Source: Spirodela intermedia (Eukaryota; Streptophyta; Magnoliopsida; Alismatales; Araceae). From it: DNA of 64,000 bases. The notes below the pieces were generated by a model, which was not told the DNA's origin, made no database searches, and saw nothing but the letters and a program-made list of their open reading frames with translations. Location: contig LR746273.1 in NCBI GenBank assembly GCA_902729315.2, positions 2,288,001-2,352,000 on the forward strand, read 5' to 3'. Below are positions 24,745 through 36,000 of the stretch, piece by piece (within the stretch, counting starts at the first letter, position 1; every line of letters starts with the position of its first letter). The translations under genes were made by a program, and so were the position numbers.

Positions 24745-24883
24745 TGACACAAGAAGAGAAAACCTTAGATTTCATAAAACATCAAAGTAGAATACATGAC
24801 TCTTATATAGGAGAGAAGAGAGATGAGAAGAAAGAGATAGATAATGGGCCATAGTGCGCCAAGAGTCTAATATCACTATCGAA
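24745..24883 (-). repeat. 5' LTR of short-LTR Copia
   Basis: 139 bp, matching the left copy, followed by CATAT at 24884-24888. Confidence 0.85.
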
Positions 24884-26553
24884 CATATCATAAAAATTCA
24901 AAAATTTAAAAGGTCAACATTAAATAGAAACTTAATCTTATGCTTATCTCACTAAAAATATTAAATATTTCACTATGAGTTGTTTTCCAAAAAATGATGT
25001 GGATTTGAAACTCATTTGAAATTTTGATGAAAATAATGATAATCAAGGCTTAATATTTATTATGCTCTTTTTGGCTAAAGATGAAAGGGATTGTCCTTTT
25101 GATCTAGACAAAAATGGTTGTTGAATGCTTAAATAATACTCCTTAATGTCTTTATATTACTTCACTAGCTAGTCAAATTCTCATAATTTATTTCACCCTT
25201 TTCTATAGAAAAAATAAATACAACCTTCAAGGTCATGGGGGGTTTAGACATGATCATTTGATTAACTACTAGAAAGGAATTATATTTATAGAAAAATAAG
25301 ATTCTAAATCTTCCTCTATTTTCTATCATCTTTGAGCAAATATATTTTGAGAAATAATTAGAAATTCAAATGGTTGAAAAAGTAATACAATATGGTCTTT
25401 AAAAGTTTGAATATCCTTGTGTATAATTCTGTTAAATATATATATATATATATCCAAATTATAGCATCTGAATCAAGATTGATAAGGAGTAATATTTTTT
25501 AAATAGAAGCAACAATATACATTTGGATAAACTGGTGATGTAGTACAAAAATCTGATTGAAACCATATCAACAAAATATTAGTATCACATAAATATATTA
25601 AGTCATGATTTCAATATATATAACCATAGTTTTGGTGATTTAAGATATCTAAAATATATTTAATAACTTTGTTAAAAAAATATGTGGTAAAATACACATT
25701 CATAATTAAATCAATTAATTTGATATTAAAATAATTGTAAATTAATAATCTAATATTATGAGCATATAAAAAAGCTAGGTTTTCATACTCAGATTTACTT
25801 CGAACATTCTAATTGATTCTAACGTACCATTTATTACTTTCTCAATGTGGCATATTTTGTAAACACTAACACTTTCCATCATAACTTAAATCATAATAAT
25901 TTTATATGGTGAAATCAATCAAATATACAGATTAACATTAGTGGCCACAAGTGTGTTTAATGAATTCTTATTTGAATATTAAATTATAATGAATGATAGA
26001 TATACATTCACATTAAATCTTATATCAAGTATAATTAAAATTAAGCATAATATGATATTTTAATTGATGATATAACTATTTTTCATAATAAAAATATTAC
26101 GTATTTAATTCTTTAACATATATTTTTAGTGCAATAAAGACTTATTTACTAAATAACAATGCATATTTTATTAATTATTGCTGATTTTATTCATATGAAC
26201 ATAATATACTTTTATAATCAAAATATAGAGTCATTTGATAAATTTATTGAGATTAATATAATAATTGAAATCATGAGTAGTCTATTTAAAAGTAGATAAA
26301 ATGATTTTTTAATTTATGATTAAATTTTAATGATAAATTTACAAGTTTTGTTGATAATTAAATATATTAAATTAAAAAGTGAGGAAAATATTATGATTTC
26401 TAGATTTATACATTGTTTTATAGTACATCATCTTGGCGCAATAAATATTAATCCATATTAAATTTTGCTTAACACAAGATCAAGTTACAAACAGATTTAT
26501 AAAAGATCGTGTCCTGAATAATTTGATGTCATAAACTTTGCATCAAGAGGGAG

Positions 26554-26872
26554 TGTTGAAGGTGATGTTGTATTGCAAAAGACAAAAATGGTGAAAAGTG
26601 TACACACATAGGACTTAGGATTATTGGGTAGCATGACCCTTTTATTTGACGTACTTTATTTTTATTTTATTTTATCATTTCTCTTCTCTCTCTCATATGT
26701 CCACCATATAAACTTATTTTTTGTCTTCATAAGATGATATCACATAACATTATTTTCCTCTCCTCAACACTCCAACTCTCTACTATCACCTTCCTCTACA
26801 TCATTTGATGTAATCATTTTTCCTGTATAATTAATGTGTTTTCTTGCCTTTCTCAAATTTATTCTTCCAACA
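26554..26872 (+). repeat. 3' LTR of outer element
   Basis: 319 bp, from TGTTGAAGG to CCAACA, preceded by a polypurine tract and followed directly by the ACTAG target duplication. Confidence 0.82.
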
Positions 26873-27096
26873 ACTAGGGCAAGATAGAAGAAATTTTCTA
26901 GAAAGATTAAATTTAGAGGTTACTATTTCCTACATATACAACCTTCAAATAAAATTTCTAATTATAAAACTTAAGATGTTGATTTTGATCGCCATTTGAT
27001 TGTCATAGACTATGGAAATAAGACTACTCATTCCAAGACTTTACACATATAAAGTATAAAAATGTCTTTTCACTCTTGCTAAAATTGATATAATTT

Positions 27097-27850
27097 TTAA
27101 AAAATGAGCATACAATGTTGTGTGGTGAGCATTAGGGCAGGACCACCTCTTTCAGTGGGTCCACCAGCACTATTGGTGGTTTCTTCTTGAATCGTTATGC
27201 CTCGCGCATGTATCTCACCATCGATGGGTGTAGCAAGGAGAACCATGGTATCATCGGCACTAGTATGTTGAACTTTACTAGATGCAATGACTTTGTTGAG
27301 GTTGTGGTAAGAGAAGAAGTTTTGGGAGCCCAAGTTTATAAGCTCTTCCTCACTTACCATATTGGAGACAAGACAAAAGCTCGCAAGAAACTAAAAGGGG
27401 CTACACAAATCCCTAAAGATATTTGATGGGATGAGACAGAAAATTCAAGAAAGAAGTAGGAGAAAACACCAAGGTGCTGCTTTCTTATGATGGTGGATGC
27501 TAACTTCGTTTGTAATTATTGAAAATATATTTTTACTTTTTCTATGTAGCCCAAAATATGAATATGTGAATCTCATTCTCTTTCCTTTCTGTAAGAGGTT
27601 TACATGGAAAAGGCCTACTCAACAACTTTACCTTGTTATATATTTTTTGTATTAGAAACCATAATATAATTCAAAAAAATATTTATAATGTATTTGATCA
27701 GGTCCACCATTGATTGAGCCCACCATTTTTATATATCGATCAGGTCCACCATTGTGCTCACCAATGACATCACCATATGGACAAGCAATGGGCTCTACTA
27801 GACCATGACAGTTAGAAGCAACTTTGTCTGCCTTGACCTTGCCCTTGGCA
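27097..27850 (-). pseudogene. Decayed duplicate of the At4g22758-like (DUF7054) gene
   Basis: Two blocks match the intact gene 2 kb away. Block 27200-27360 (- strand) reads SEEELINLGSQNFFSYHNLN, against SREEKVINLGSRNFFLCLKP in the intact second exon. Block about 27700-27830 matches exon 1 at 29555-29640 at nucleotide level (the shared GATCAGGTCCACCA and an ATCACCATATGGACA against ATCACATGGACA motif). A small tandem duplication of CAGGTCCACCATTG occurs at 27699 and 27743. Stops and indels show it is not functional. Gene order and strand are kept, as expected of a tandem duplicate. Confidence 0.72.
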
Positions 27851-28396
27851 CCTCCGATGGTGTCACCTAATCTCCCTTTAGATACCAGAAGAGCAATGGA
27901 AACTCAATAGAGACCACAAAAAGATGAAACGTAGTGGTTGCTAACACGAGGCTCATCTACCTCTTTGTGGACTGAGCCAAAAAACTTTATGGAGGCAGGT
28001 TTGACGAAGTCTCTAATGATGGGCTAACTCTGGAAGTAACACAAGTAGTAGAGAGATGAACTATGAGTGAGGGAGCTGCATGGTTGGAACTAGGTGGAGG
28101 GATGGTGGGAGGGAAATACATCTATATAAATATATGGGAGGGAGTACTAAAGCTTCAAGCATGCTCCCCAAACTCCTCTTAAATTGATTGATACTTGTAG
28201 ACTGTATCCCTCGTAAATGGGTGAAATCTATTATCATCGTTTCTCTTATGATAATTGATGGCTTTTAAAGTCAGTTAGAACGAGCATATGGTTAATTGAT
28301 TCAGAAATATGGATCTTTTTTTAATAACTCATTTATGAACATTTCAAAAATAGTATTAATTTTAACAAGAGGACATAAATTAAAAGTTGATCCCGG

Positions 28397-28435
<39 letters not shown>

Positions 28436-29173
28436 ATTGCTTATGATGACATGTTCAAGGAGTAAGATTCCTACTTGGTGGGGGAAAACCCAATCTTAGG
28501 GAAAAAGGGAGACTAAAAAAAATGTCGTGGCTTATTATTTCCCTACAGATCAGTTATTTCGTGTCTTTCCTATTTTCATAACCCTCGCCGGCCTAGTTCA
28601 TGGAAAAAGGTCACAAACTTCTCATTAATTTCCAAAACAGTCCAGATATTGGCCCCTCGGATCCTCTAATTTGATCCTGTAGAATGGTGGTCCCCACCCC
28701 GTGAAAGGCTCTCCACATCATCGTCAGGCGAATCCCAGGGCCCGGCTCACCTGAGAAGCCTCTCTGCCCTGGAGCCTCGGTTTCCCCCAGCCAGAATTTA
28801 AGTATACCGTTCTAGAAGAATGGAATATCACTATTTTTAGAAAAGTATTCTTCTGGATGCGGCACTGGATGAGCCGGCCTTCGCTCGAGCGAGATCAGTA
28901 CGTGTTCTCCAACCATCAGTAAATAAATGAGCGAAAGCAACGTGGATCATAAAGAGGGTGAATTCCCCCGTCTCAGGCTCAAAAAACGCCACGATCGTAT
29001 AAACTCCATTGATAATAGAAAAGTGATATGAATTACGGACAAATCTAGATGAGGAGGTCAAGTATGGGATCCGACTAAGGTTTTTTCTTCTTCTAATGGA
29101 TTTGATTCGTCTAGAGATGAATCAGGACGCTACATGTCCATGTGCAGGGGAAACAGGGGAGCGGATCCAGTTC
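27851..29173. other. Intergenic, no recognised gene
   Basis: Low-information sequence with a CT run at about 28399-28429. The last few hundred bases may hold the 3' UTR of the - strand DUF7054 gene. Short open frames here have no supporting splice or homology signals. Confidence 0.4.
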
Positions 29174-29801
29174 TTACAGCCTGAGGGCGATGCTTATGAA
29201 TCTGGGGAGGGGCAGAAGAAACTTGGAGGATTCGTTCTCGGCTTCGTCCCGGCGGCAGTCACCAGATGGAGCGGCCTCGCTGGGCTTGAGGCAGAGGAAG
29301 AAGTTGCGGGATCCTAAGTTTATCACCTTCTCCTCTCTGCTTAAACCTGCCAAGAGAGACGCAAGCAAAAACGCGTGAGAAATTACGGATTTCGCGGAAC
29401 CCTACTAAATTCGGACGGACAGGCAAGATCCAGAGCAGAAGAGATGGCTTACTTTCCAAGCTGAACTGGGAGAAATGGAGCTCGAAAGCCAGGGGATCTC
29501 TTTCCACCAGCAGCGGCCGTCGGCCTTCTTTGACGTACGCCTCCACCGTAGCCTTGATCAGGTCCACCACCGTGCTCTCCGGCGAGATCATCACATGGAC
29601 AGGCCACAGGTTCCGCTGCACCGTGACCCTGAGCAGCAGCTTCGTCGGCTTCATCCCACACCCTATCCCTTGCGGCAGGCTTCCGGGACGCCTGATCGTC
29701 GTCATCCGATCCATGAGCGGCAGGGAGGGAAAGGACGCGGGCCGCCGGGCGTCGGCCACGCGCTCACCCCCACGTCCGATTCTCGAATCAGGCAGCGTCA
29801 T
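29174..29801 (-). CDS. At4g22758-like protein with DUF7054 domain
   Basis: Two exons on the - strand, 29453-29801 and 29174-29346, joined across a GT-AG intron (GGAAA|GTAAGC ... TTGGCAG|GTTTAAG). They make 522 nt, 173 residues. From about residue 52 the protein reads KPTKLLLRVTVQRNLWPVHV and MISPESTVVDLIKATVEAYV, then LAFELHFSQFSLES / LSREEKVINLGSRNFFLCLK across the junction. This matches the plant family represented by Arabidopsis At4g22758, which I know only as uncharacterised. The N-terminal 50 residues are basic and rich in Pro/Ser. A second possible start is Met30. I cannot exclude a further 3' exon, because the tail after residue 145 is less typical. A decayed copy lies at 27.1-27.85 kb. 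Confidence 0.82.
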
Positions 29802-30665
29802 GGAGGCGGATCAGGGGAAGCCTCCACCAGCACGCAGCTCCGGCGGTGGCGGCTGGGGCGGCGATGGCGCAGTGGCGGCGGTGGGACTGCCTCTCCAGGT
29901 TGGGGAACAGCATTCAAGGAAGCGCAGGGAGACGACGGACAGACCTCACGCAGAAGCCGAAGTCGTGGCGTTTGGAAAGACAGGGTTTGGGGGAAGTGGG
30001 GGAGGATAGAGACGACAGAAAGGTTCTAAAATAACTGATTCTTACGAAAAATGCCCCCGATATTCCTCATTACATCAGAAACGTCCCCAACGTGGACGGG
30101 CGCGTGGTAGCAGGCCTCAGCAGTGAGGTCGTCCTCACCACTTCCCGCCCAACTACAAAAATGTCAAATGGCATCGCGTAATAGGTTACGTAAATGGGGG
30201 TAATTGAATAAACGCACAGACTTACCAATTGTTTGCTGCCACGTTATGGTGTATCCAGCGAGACGCACCACCCGGCGGCACCAAGCACGCGCACGATCGA
30301 GAGGTCGGCCGCCGCCGCATGCCGCCGGGCGGCAAAGCGCGGGAACAAGCGGGAATCAAGAGCCACGCTGACGTCACCACGAAGGAACGAATATCGGCGT
30401 GAACGTCCACTTCTCCGGTCTTCCGAGTATCGGGCTCGGCCCGGGCCCGAAATAGGCCCTGAAAAAGTCATGTGGGCCAGAGCTCATGTGACGCCCTCCA
30501 CACTCTCCATTATGGTCCACTTTGGCCCACTTAGCCACACTTTTGACCCAATTGCTCTCTCTCTCTCTCTAAATTTTTTATTTGAATTGAATGGATACAA
30601 TTAATATTGATATTTATCAAATCTGGGATAAAAAATCATTATTTTTAGTTAATCGTCGTCGGTGA

Positions 30666-30710
<45 letters not shown>

Positions 30711-30939
30711 CCTAAGGGCTTCTGGGCCGATTTTGCTACCAAATTATCCTTCTTTTTTAGGGTAAATATGGGCATCCAGCCAGATATCTTCATCCTCGTC
30801 TCTACCGTCTCCAGTGGCTGCGACCCAACAGTGGTTTGTGGATTCGAAGAAGAATTCCTCATCTATCATGGTAATGGCGCTGAATCTTTGAGTCCATGAA
30901 CGCAGAGTTTCGTGTGGTCTTGGCGGAAGATGGTGAACA
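29802..30939. other. Intergenic: DUF7054 promoter side and DUF1499 3' side
   Basis: It contains the likely promoter of the - strand DUF7054 gene, a GA microsatellite at about 30669-30708, and the 3' UTR of the DUF1499 gene. GC-rich short frames near 30.2-30.5 kb look like shadows. Confidence 0.4.
30669..30708. repeat. GA microsatellite
   Basis: Uninterrupted GA dinucleotide run of about 40 bp downstream of the DUF1499 gene. Confidence 0.95.
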
Positions 30940-32250
30940 TCAGAAGCCGGACTCCGACGCCCATCCCTTCTTCTCCAAGCTCTGCCGCAGCGCCTGCACG
31001 CCGATTCCGTAAGCGGAGAGTTGCAGAGGCAAACTCCATGGAAGTTGTCGGTGTTACCTTGATTCTCTTACGGTTGACGTCGAAGTCGAGGATTCCAAGG
31101 CGCGATGCGGATCGATAGTTGACGAGGGGCTTCTCTCCAGGAGGGAACCAGAACTCCACGTCGTCGACGAACTGGAGCGGGAAGCAGATGGTGAGGCTGT
31201 AATTGCGAGGAAGAAGATGGAGATGGAGATGAAGATTAAGATCTCGGTCTTACTCCCATGATAGGACTCTCGTATTCGACGCGGAGGTAGTCGTCCTTCT
31301 TCTCGGCGATGCGAGGAGTGAATCCATTGGCATTGGTTGACTTCACCTGCGAGGGCGGAGGAACTCGTCGGCAGCGTGAATGGGTGGAGAAGGGAGATGC
31401 GGTGGGAAGGGGCGGCCGCTAACCACTTCGAGGAGCTCCGCCATTGCTGCTTCTCTGCTCACTGGCCCGCGACCGTCCTCAGGGTTGTAGTTCCTGGGGG
31501 AAACCGAAGAAACATGGTGAATAGCTCGACGGAATCAATTCATTTACTTCTCCCATAGTCACGGACAGTGATCGCTGAATCGCCCATTCTAAGAATTTTC
31601 TCGCTACAGAGAAATCGATTAAATCGACAGATAGGTTTATGCTCGAGCTCTGCTGAGGACAAAGGAAGAAAATACTGGAACGATAGATTCGCAGGTTACC
31701 ACGGCGGCGCGTAGTGTGCAGAGTCGCCGGCGTCCTCCGAGGTGGACACGCAGTTGTTCGTCGCCGGGCAGAGCGCTAAGGCAGGGGGACTCTTCTGCAC
31801 CCCGAGATAGCCAGGCTTTGTCCCACTTCAAAGCAGGAGGGGAGATCAAGGAAGACGTTAATGGAGAGCATCTAGGGTTTACAGAGTTGTACAGACCAGA
31901 GGTGGAGATCCTGACAGATGAAGCAACCTGAAGTGGAAGATGGCGGCGAGTGTGGCGAGCTCACTGCTCCTGAGTATGATCTCCCTGGGGAATACAGACA
32001 TTGCCGGAGAAATCCCGATTCAGACCTTCAAATATGAAAAGAATTTGGGAAAGGGAGGCAGAATTTTTCCAAGAAGAGGACGTGGAAGGAGTCACCTCCG
32101 GCTAGTCGACGACGGCGGCGGCGGCGGCAGCGGCCGCTCTTTCTCGTCCTCCGCCGGGGAACGCCGGTAGGAGATTACCTGTCTAGGTTTTGGAGGAAGG
32201 TGGGAGGAACAGGGTCCGGTCACTAGCGGCGAAGGAGACGAACTCGCCAT
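30940..32250 (-). CDS. Plant DUF1499 domain protein
   Basis: Six exons on the - strand: 32096-32250, 31700-31825, 31424-31493, 31254-31346, 31058-31171 and 30940-30993. They sum to 612 nt, 203 residues, with phases consistent throughout. The DUF1499 signature is clear: GTKPGYLGVQKSPPALALC, NNCVSTSEDAGDSAHYAPPW, NYNPEDGRGPVSREAAMAEL, GFTPRIAEKKDDYLRVEYES, FVDDVEFWFPPGEKPLVNYR, SASRLGILDFDVNRKRIK, and the end ALRQSLEKKGWASESGF. The first 50 residues are unusual: rich in Ser/Pro/Arg with a PPPPP run, possibly a plastid transit peptide (inference). The start at MASSSPSP is preferred over an upstream in-frame Met (32409). The donor after exon 3 (GTG|GTTAGC) is weak but gives the conserved frame. 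The molecular function of the family is not established to my knowledge. Confidence 0.88.
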
Positions 32251-32720
32251 CTTCGGAGGAGGAAGAAGAGGAAGCTGCCCGTCCGAACTTCCACTCCTCT
32301 CCGCCGGTCGGCAGGGCGGCGATTTATCCTCCCGTATCCTGGCCGGCAACGAATGAGGGAAAATTGCGCTCAACCCCTGAACGATTTCATAATAAAATTT
32401 TGGTTCCAATTTTGAGATATATTTGTATATATAGAAGAATTTAGGTTCTCTTGTTTGAGGATTGTATGAAAGAGGGTTTATATATCATTCACTGCTTGAT
32501 AAAATCCGTTTCTCGGCTCTTTTTTTTTTTCGGATAAGTATAGGGTATTTCTAGTGACTTGAATACAATATATTATATATTTAAATATACTTTCATTATA
32601 TTTTAATTATAAGTTGGATAAATTCACAATTCGATATTATTTTATATAATTTTTCTCCGGTGAAATATAATTTAAAACATGTTTGAACTTTTATTATTCT
32701 TCACTATTCTTCGTTGAGAG

Positions 32721-32779
<59 letters not shown>

Positions 32780-33073
32780 GTCGTGTGCAGAAAACCCGGT
32801 CCAGGCTGGCTTGGGCTCTGGTGCCACCCGGTCTACTTTATGAGGGTGAACCAGAAAAGGGAAGTTCATTATGTCGGTTTATTTCCGTGGGATTTCCTCT
32901 AATTATAAATCTTTCCTGCGTTTGCTCCTCGGGGATGGCGTAGGTGGGAAGGAGGAGAGAAAGAGGAAGAGCTTCGTACTCACGGTCAGCTCCTCTGGTG
33001 CCTAGGTCTCAGACTAGTCTCTTGCTCGACTTTGTTGGTCACAGTTCCTCATCACTCTTGATGATCCTCGGAA
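32251..33073. other. Divergent intergenic region between DUF1499 and KU80
   Basis: About 820 bp between the two start codons, so it must hold both promoters. An AT-rich middle (32520-32700) is followed by a long GA tract, then a GC-richer likely 5' UTR before the KU80 ATG. Confidence 0.55.
32715..32780. repeat. GA microsatellite upstream of KU80
   Basis: GAGA repeats with two GC interruptions, about 300 bp upstream of the KU80 ATG. GA-rich tracts are common in plant promoters and can bind GAGA-type (BPC) factors; binding here is inference. Confidence 0.9.
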
Positions 33074-36000
33074 ATGGCACGTAATAAGGTTCGACTCTTA
33101 AAACTTTTTAGGACTTGAACTAATTATTCATTTGTTTTTATCATCTATTCGTTTGGTAGCTTAGTTCGGTTTTTTTCCCCCATGCGCACATATTTGTATT
33201 TTTTTGGCTACTCTATAAGTTTGTTTTCTTTTCTTTGAGCGGTGGGATTTCCCCTGAGCAGAGGAAATACATTATTCGTGTTTCTTGTATATTTGTGTCT
33301 TTTAGACATTCATTGGAGTTCCAAGGGTAGATTATTTCAACTTTCAGAAGATTAAAACAGTCGGCTGGCAACCGGAGCCGGCTGATGTCGGCTGTAATGC
33401 GTTATTCCCTTTTTATTTATTTATTTATTTATTTATTTAACATACTCATTTCGCAGGAATCTCTGACTTTACTGCTTGATATTGGCCCATCCATGCACAA
33501 CGCTCTTCCAGATGTCGAGAAAATTTGCTCAATACTTGTCCAGAAGAAGGCAAGTCGTTTCTCATCTTTTCTCATTTCTTGATTTATGCCAACATTTGTT
33601 TCATTACGTAGTTCAATGTGCCTAGAAGAGCTCAGCACGTTAGGGTCTTGTCGTCCTTTACTTTGGCTCGAAACAAGTCTAACTTTTGTTAGCTGAATTA
33701 TTCTTTTGTTGCAGTTAATTTATGGGTGGAATGATGATGTTGGAGTTGTGCTGTTTGGAACAGAAGGTGTATTCATCTGCTCTACAGAGAAAATGGCTGA
33801 CTTGGATCTCTATAAAATGATCTAACTGATCCAAGTGGGCATTTTTGTGAAAGGACTTCTATCAATAGTAGAATCATTTTTTTTTCAAATTTCTTGTGTC
33901 ACATTTTTTTTCAAATGCTGAATCTTATCTAAGGAGGTTTTTTTTTCATATTCAAAACATGAAAAATGCATAAAACTTACCTGTATCTACCACTAGAGTT
34001 GTTTTTTGAGCTTAGTTGCAGTGTGCACACAATGTACTTTGCTGATAAAGTATTTGCAAAGATCAGTTTTATGCCTGAGCTTCTGTTGCCAACTTTTATG
34101 ACTCGTATCGTAATATTCTTGTTGTTCAATAATTCGATTGTATTGTTTTCTATTTTATGACTTCTGCATTGTTGGAGTCTACAGAAACAGACAATGATTT
34201 GGCAAAGCAAGTTGGAGGTTATGATCACATTGTGGTTCTGAATGGGATCAGCACTGTCAACAGGAATCTATTGGGAACTTTAAAGAAGCTCCCTCGAGGG
34301 ACTGTAGCTGGTGACTGTATCCCTTTATGAAATGAACTATATTTTGGTCTTAATATATACATCTGTGTTTTCATGTCTGCCAATCAGAGTATCTTTCTGT
34401 GTATCAGTTTCTTAGTGAGTGGCGCTCCTGAGTTGGCTCTCTCCTGCAAAAATCTGTTCATGAAAACCGCACTTCATTGGATTTTTGTTTTTAGATAATG
34501 CAATGTTAATGATAAGGTGAGTAATTAAATTTGAGCTTCATATGGATTTGACTGATGGTGAACAATGCCATTGTATCCAGTCCAATGACATTATTTTCTT
34601 TTTCAATTTTTCAGCTTGATGCTGAATCTATTAATTATTTGATGACTGCCGCTTGCTGGCTTTTGAAAACGCTTGAACTGTTAGAGAAGAACATTTTAAT
34701 GTCCTTTTTATTTTTAAGTGTATAACGCACAATTGATATGTTTCTAGTAGTATGTTTAGAAGATGCTGGTTTATTTCTTAAATTTCAACATTTTGCTGTC
34801 CATAACTCGGGGAAAGTTCTGGATGCCATTGTCGTTGGAATGGATTTGTTGATAAAGAAGTTTGGTACAACAAATAAGGGAAAAATGCGCCTTTGTCTTA
34901 TAACGGATGCTGAAAGTCTCACAAAGGAGCCTTATGAAGGTACCAAGGAAGATCAAGTTGGAATCATTTCCGAACAGATGAAGTCACATGGAATCAAATT
35001 AGATTGTATAATCACCAGAATGTCATCTGGGATGGCCGATCAAAAGATTTTGGTTGAGAATGATTCTCTACTTTGTAATATCTCAAGGAAAGGAAATGCG
35101 AAAATTAGATATGTTGCTAGCCCGGCAGCACTTTTGGGTGCTCTTCGAACACGAAATATATCTCCTGTCACTGTTTTCAGAGGCGACCTTGAATTAAGTT
35201 CAAAAATGAAAATTAAGGTGAGGTGTCTACACTTATTCTTTTGACATTAACCAACAGATTTGTGCTTATGATTTATTTATATTAATCAACTGTTATTTTC
35301 TGTTGTGCATACTCTTCGGAGACTTGTAATGAGAATTGATGAACCGAGGTTGAAGTAGTCCCCATTACTATTGCTTTTACTTCGAAAAATGTTTACTTAT
35401 TGAGCACCAAGAGGGTCCATTGACTGACACATGTCTATGCTAGAATTTTGACGGCCACTGTCACACATGTTTAAACTTGTGCTTGTTAATAAGTGTTTGT
35501 TGTTTTGCTGCTCCGTTTACGATCAGAGGGCTTGAACCTGCACGACTGTGAATGCACTGGCAAATATTTGTCTGGGTTAAAGTGAGGGGGTGGCAATGCA
35601 TAATAATTGCCTATGGTTTGTAATTGGTGTAAATAGAAGAAAGGAATGTTGTTTGGATGTTGCATAGACATTGTCAAGAATAGGAAATGCATCAGATAAG
35701 TTAGCTTATGATGCTGTTTTTTATGTTGCCATTGAACGTCAGTTTTCAATGTTATAGAGTTTCCTGGAAGATGAGCAACATAACTCTTTTACCGAGATTT
35801 AATTGTTTTTTTTTCAATAATTTGAGTTGGATAATTTAATTCTTCACCCGTGTAGAAGATTTCAATTTGATTATTTGTCAGGGATGCATTTATATCCCGG
35901 TGAATATGCTTTTAATATTCTTTCTCACAGCTCTTTTCTTCTTCTCATTTAGATCTGGGTATACAAGAAAACGTCTGAGGAAAGATTTCCCACGCTGAAG

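Larger units (their letters stand above)
6019..24883 (-). mobile_element. Short-LTR Copia retrotransposon, split by a Gypsy insertion
   Basis: The LTRs are only about 140 bp (6019-6158 and 24745-24883) and about 80% alike by eye. Both contain ATATCACTATC at one end and TGACACAAGA at the other. A perfect 5-bp duplication CATAT lies at 6014-6018 and 24884-24888. The element runs on the - strand: gag at about 22.8-24.7 kb and integrase at 22.1-22.75 kb on the right of the Gypsy insertion, reverse transcriptase and RNase H at 6.2-7.5 kb on the left. A purine tract (TTGAGGGAAAGAA on the - strand) borders the 3' LTR. All frames are broken. A TATA-like CTATATAAG is present in the right LTR near 24801-24810 (- strand). 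Confidence 0.87.
4160..26872 (+). mobile_element. Outer (oldest) LTR retrotransposon, Copia-like, disrupted by nested insertions
   Basis: Both ends start TGTTGAAGGTGATG (4160 and 26554). The right LTR ends CCAACA. A perfect 5-bp target duplication ACTAG flanks the whole unit (4155-4159 and 26873-26877). A primer-binding-like ATTGGAATTAGAGTC follows the left LTR, resembling the initiator-Met tRNA site. A purine tract (CAAGAGGGAG) precedes the right LTR. The internal arms (4486-6018 and 24884-26553) are extremely AT-rich with stops everywhere. A trace resembling the Copia gag-pre-integrase region is visible near 5190-5290 on the + strand. Everything from 6019 to 24883 is a later insertion. LTR divergence is large, so this is the oldest layer. 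Confidence 0.82.

Noticed and set aside
31637-31849. Alternative frame across DUF1499 exon 2
   Set aside because: The frame with NNCVSTSEDAGDSAHYAPPW is the conserved one; the longer frame is a shadow.
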